Shown piece by piece: positions 61,655-64,000 of a stretch of 64,000 bases of DNA; position 1 is the first letter of the stretch; each line of letters opens with the position of its first letter. Source of the DNA: TK10-74A sp965217625 (GTDB taxonomy: Bacteria > Chloroflexota > Dehalococcoidia > Bin125); assembly GCA_965217625.1 (NCBI GenBank), contig OZ244557.1, forward strand, positions 1,426,001 through 1,490,000, written 5' to 3'. The translations under genes were made by a program, and so were the position numbers. The notes under the pieces were generated by a model. It searched no databases and had not been told where the DNA came from. It was given only the letters and a program-made list of their open reading frames with translations.

Positions 61655-62040
61655 GGGTGCTCCTCGTGCGATGCCGGGCGCAGCCCCGTCGGGGGGTGCG
61701 GGGGCTCGCGCACCCCACGAGCCTAACGTGCCTAACGAGTTACGGTGCGCTGCGCCCGGCGCGCGGGCGGGGCCGCCACGTCGTCCTCGGCGGCGACGAG
61801 GCGCGTCCGGCCGGGGCATCGCTCAGCGGCGGCGGCGCCCGTCTGCTAAAGTGCTAGCGGAGCCGGGGCGTCACCCCCGACGATCCGGCAGGCCGGCGCC
61901 GACCACGACCGCGGCCTGCCCTCGCCACCTGCGAACAGGCGGCCCCACCAGCGCCCCCGACCATACCGGCCGGGGGCGCTTCGCGTTCAGGCTCCGCAGC
62001 GGTGCCGACCCCTTGACGGCTGGAAGCTGCGCGGCGGCGG
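61655..62040. other. Intergenic region with hairpins downstream of the ammonium transporter
   Basis: No gene is visible. Two hairpins lie in it: 61886-61921 (9-bp stem around GGCAGGCCG and CGGCCTGCC) and 61950-61980 (10-bp stem AGCGCCCCCG and CGGGGGCGCT, 11-base loop). The second, about 60 bp after the ammonium transporter stop, is a candidate terminator. A CCTAACG direct repeat occurs near 61722-61738, upstream of the carboxyltransferase. Confidence 0.5.
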
Positions 62041-63420
62041 CTATCCGGCCGCATCCTCCTCGAGTTCCTCCGGCATGAGCACGAACTCGGGGTAGGCCTC
62101 GATGCCCAACTCGCCGCTGTCCTGGCCCAAGCGTTCGACCTGCGGCGACACCCGCAGGCCCAGCGTCCGGTCGAGCGCCTGCCACAGCAACCAGGTGGTC
62201 GTGAAGACGAACGCGCCGATGCTCACGACGCCGAGCAGCTGGATGTGGAAGCTCCCGCCCGCGGCGATGCACACCGCCAGCGTCCCCCAGATGCCGGCGC
62301 AGAGGTGAGCGGGGATCGCGCCGACGACGTCGTCGAGCTTGACCACCTCCAGCAGCTTGATCGCGCTCGTGCAGATGATGCCGCCGATGGCGCCGATGAT
62401 GATCGCCCAATAGGGGTCGACGATGTCCGGGCCGGCGGTGATCGAGACGAGCCCCGCGATCGCGCCGTTGAGGCTCGCGAAGAGGTCGACGCGGCCCAAA
62501 AGCGGCCGCGAGACGGCGAGAGCGGCGATGACGCCGCCGGCCGCCGCCAGGTTCGTGTTGACGAGCACTTGGCTCATCGCGACGGCGTCGGCGGCGCTGC
62601 CGATGGCGAGCTGTGATCCGCCGTTGAAGCCGAACCAGCCCAGCCAGAGGATGAAGACGCCCAGCGTCACCACGAGCACGTTGGAGGGGGGCGTCGCTCG
62701 CACGCTACCGTCGCGGCGGAACTTGCCCAGCCGCGGCCCGACGACCATCACGCCCGCGAGGGCCGCCCAGCCGCCGGTGCCGTGCACGATGGTGGAGCCG
62801 GCGAAGTCTTGGAAGTCCAGCTCGGCGAGCCAGCCGCCGCCCCACGTCCAGGCGCCGACGATCGGGTAGATGAGCGCCGTGAGCACCAGCGTGAAGAGCA
62901 GGAACGACCACAGCTTCACGCGCTCGGCGATGGCGCCGGACACGATCGAGGCGGTGGTCGCGACGAAGACCATCTGGAAGAACCAGTCGGACATGGTGGC
63001 GTGGCCGGCGCTGATCACGCTCGCCGTCGTGTCGCGCGCGCCCGTCAGCAGGTCGATCTCGTCGGCCGACGGGCCGTAGAGGAGCTGCAGCGAGCCGATC
63101 ACGCTGCCGACGTCGACGTACATCAGGCCGTAGCCGACGACGAAGTAGGCGATCCCGGCGATCGCGTAGAGGCCGATGTTCTTCAGGCAGATCATCGAGG
63201 CGTTCTTGGTGCGGACCGCGCCCGACTCGAGCATGGTGAAGCCGGCGCACATCCACATGATCAGCGCGCCCCAGACGAGGAACATGAAGGTGTTGAGGAT
63301 GAACTGCGTCTCGTCGTCGGTCGCGGCGTGCGCGGTACCGGTCTTGGCGAGGAAGGCCCCGACCGTCAGCAGCACAATCGCGGCCACGAGGACGAGACGG
63401 CGGCGATGCGCGAGTCGCAT
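62041..63420 (-). CDS. amt: Ammonium transporter
   Basis: The 459-residue membrane protein has a signal peptide ending near AHA (30-32) and about 11 transmembrane segments. The two pore histidines are His213 (STIVHGTGGWAALAG) and His372 (AIPAHLCAGIWG), so the twin-His site is complete. Family landmarks GFTMLESGAVRTKNAS and WFGFNGGS are present. The VHGTGGW variant resembles Amt proteins of the type often fused to signalling domains; the acidic C-terminal tail (EELEEDAAG) has no such domain. The ATG at 63420 has GGAG at eight bases. No GlnK gene is adjacent. It complements nitrate assimilation. Confidence 0.92.
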   Translation of the reverse strand: MRLAHRRRLVLVAAIVLLTVGAFLAKTGTAHAATDDETQFILNTFMFLVWGALIMWMCAGFTMLESGAVRTKNASMICLKNIGLYAIAGIAYFVVGYGLMYVDVGSVIGSLQLLYGPSADEIDLLTGARDTTASVISAGHATMSDWFFQMVFVATTASIVSGAIAERVKLWSFLLFTLVLTALIYPIVGAWTWGGGWLAELDFQDFAGSTIVHGTGGWAALAGVMVVGPRLGKFRRDGSVRATPPSNVLVVTLGVFILWLGWFGFNGGSQLAIGSAADAVAMSQVLVNTNLAAAGGVIAALAVSRPLLGRVDLFASLNGAIAGLVSITAGPDIVDPYWAIIIGAIGGIICTSAIKLLEVVKLDDVVGAIPAHLCAGIWGTLAVCIAAGGSFHIQLLGVVSIGAFVFTTTWLLWQALDRTLGLRVSPQVERLGQDSGELGIEAYPEFVLMPEELEEDAAG

Positions 63421-63734
63421 TGTCAGGCTCCGCACGGGCTCACTCCCGTCTCCACGTCGCGCCGCCGGGCCGCGGGGGACGTCCGATCACTCCGTCTCAT
63501 AGTCCCGCGCCGGGCGTTTGTCCAGCCGAGTCTCAGTCCGGGGCGGATCAGCCGGGTGCGTGCTGGCGCGCGCCGGGGAGGATCGGACAGCGGCCGGTTA
63601 CGCCCGGGCCGACGTGACCAAGCTGGTAGCCTCGCCGCCAGGGCGTCGCGTCGCTGCGGCATGTACCGGCGCCGTATGTCGCCACGGCCAGCGGCGCTAA
63701 GGGCTGGGCGGCGGGGCGTAGCGGGGAGTGGTCC
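63421..63734. other. Divergent intergenic region
   Basis: This stretch separates the divergent ammonium transporter and PEAEP-repeat genes. I see no coding sequence or strong hairpin; it should contain promoters for both. Confidence 0.4.
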
Positions 63735-64000
63735 GTGGGTAGACGGGCCGTTGTGTTCGTCTTGGTTTTGCTGCTGGGCGGCCTGGCGGCGGCGATCATC
63801 CTCGCGTCCGGGGACACGCCAGGGGAACCAGCGGAGGCTCCCGGGCCCTCGGCGGCCGCCGCGGATGCGGAGGCGTCGCCCGAGGCCGAGCCCGCCGCCG
63901 CGGAGGCGGAGCCGCCGCCCGAGGCTGAGCCCGCCGACGCCGAACCGGAGCCGCCGCCCGAGGCCGAGCCGACCGCCGCAGAGCCGGAGCCGCCGCCCGA
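63735..64000 (+). CDS. Membrane-anchored protein with Pro/Glu/Ala 13-residue repeats, N-terminal fragment
   Basis: The gene runs off the right edge; 88 codons are visible. The GTG at 63735 is preceded by GGGGAG. The product begins with one hydrophobic helix (VVFVLVLLLGGLAAAIILA) after a short basic N terminus, giving an N-in anchor or an uncleaved signal. From residue 49 comes a 39-bp tandem repeat encoding PEAEPxxAEPEPP-like units (63879-63917, 63918-63956, 63957-63995), which continue beyond the window. The extended Pro-rich segment may span the cell wall or act as a flexible linker. No family is recognised. Confidence 0.75.
   Translation, partial: MGRRAVVFVLVLLLGGLAAAIILASGDTPGEPAEAPGPSAAAADAEASPEAEPAAAEAEPPPEAEPADAEPEPPPEAEPTAAEPEPPP

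Overview
The window is about 70% G+C, coding is dense, and most genes lie on the minus strand. The gene repertoire fits an aerobic heterotroph of the Chloroflexota (SAR202/Dehalococcoidia-like or Thermomicrobia-like). It includes Tat-exported lipoprotein solute-binding proteins that share one leader, a class III CoA-transferase, a luciferase-like F420-type oxidoreductase, acyl-CoA carboxyltransferases, and DUF1800/DUF1501 and NHL proteins. The phylum call rests on gene content only and is tentative. I saw no rRNA, tRNA, CRISPR array, transposase or phage gene.

Layout. 1-294: start of a solute-binding lipoprotein gene that runs off the left edge. 519-6610 (minus): fused tandem CoA-transferase, Zn-dehydrogenase, alpha/beta hydrolase and a flavin-dependent halogenase. 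6770-8624 (plus): SDR and amidohydrolase. 8634-12307 (minus): 2-hydroxyacid dehydrogenase, RecQ and an LLM oxidoreductase, tightly packed. 12407-13489 (plus): Gfo/Idh oxidoreductase. 13502-21108 (minus): an importer operon (binding protein, two permeases) continuing into an acetoacetate-decarboxylase-like protein, a dehydrogenase and a metallo-hydrolase. A cluster of palindromic repeats separates its binding protein from its permeases. 21461-25131 (plus): DUF1800, DUF1501 and NHL proteins, then an MFS exporter to 26449. 26602-31861 (plus): nitrate assimilation (nitrite reductase, nitrate reductase, nitrate transporter). 31858-36850: assorted metabolic genes and a 10-bp tandem repeat array.

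36888-61654 (minus) is the most distinctive part. It is a 25-kb array in which a four-gene cassette (Tat-lipoprotein binding protein, DppB-type permease, DppC-type permease, acyl-CoA carboxyltransferase) occurs four times, with some carboxyltransferases lost or replaced. Two neighbouring units carry reciprocal gene remnants. One keeps an FG-GAP/ASPIC (CRTAC1-like) lipoprotein and a 35-codon deletion remnant of the carboxyltransferase. The other keeps the carboxyltransferase and only the last nine codons of the FG-GAP gene. The binding proteins carry alanine-rich or acidic stalks up to about 200 residues long, and these stalks appear to be exchanged between paralogs independently of the ligand-binding domains. 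Six binding proteins and five permease pairs are present, but no ABC ATPase gene. The energising subunits must be encoded elsewhere, perhaps shared.

62041-63420 (minus) is an ammonium transporter. At the right edge, on the plus strand, begins a membrane-anchored protein with 13-residue Pro/Glu/Ala repeats. Taken together, the window describes a cell that imports many organic compounds through parallel peptide/opine-type transporters, processes them with CoA-transferases, carboxylases and dehydrogenases, and takes its nitrogen from nitrate or ammonium.
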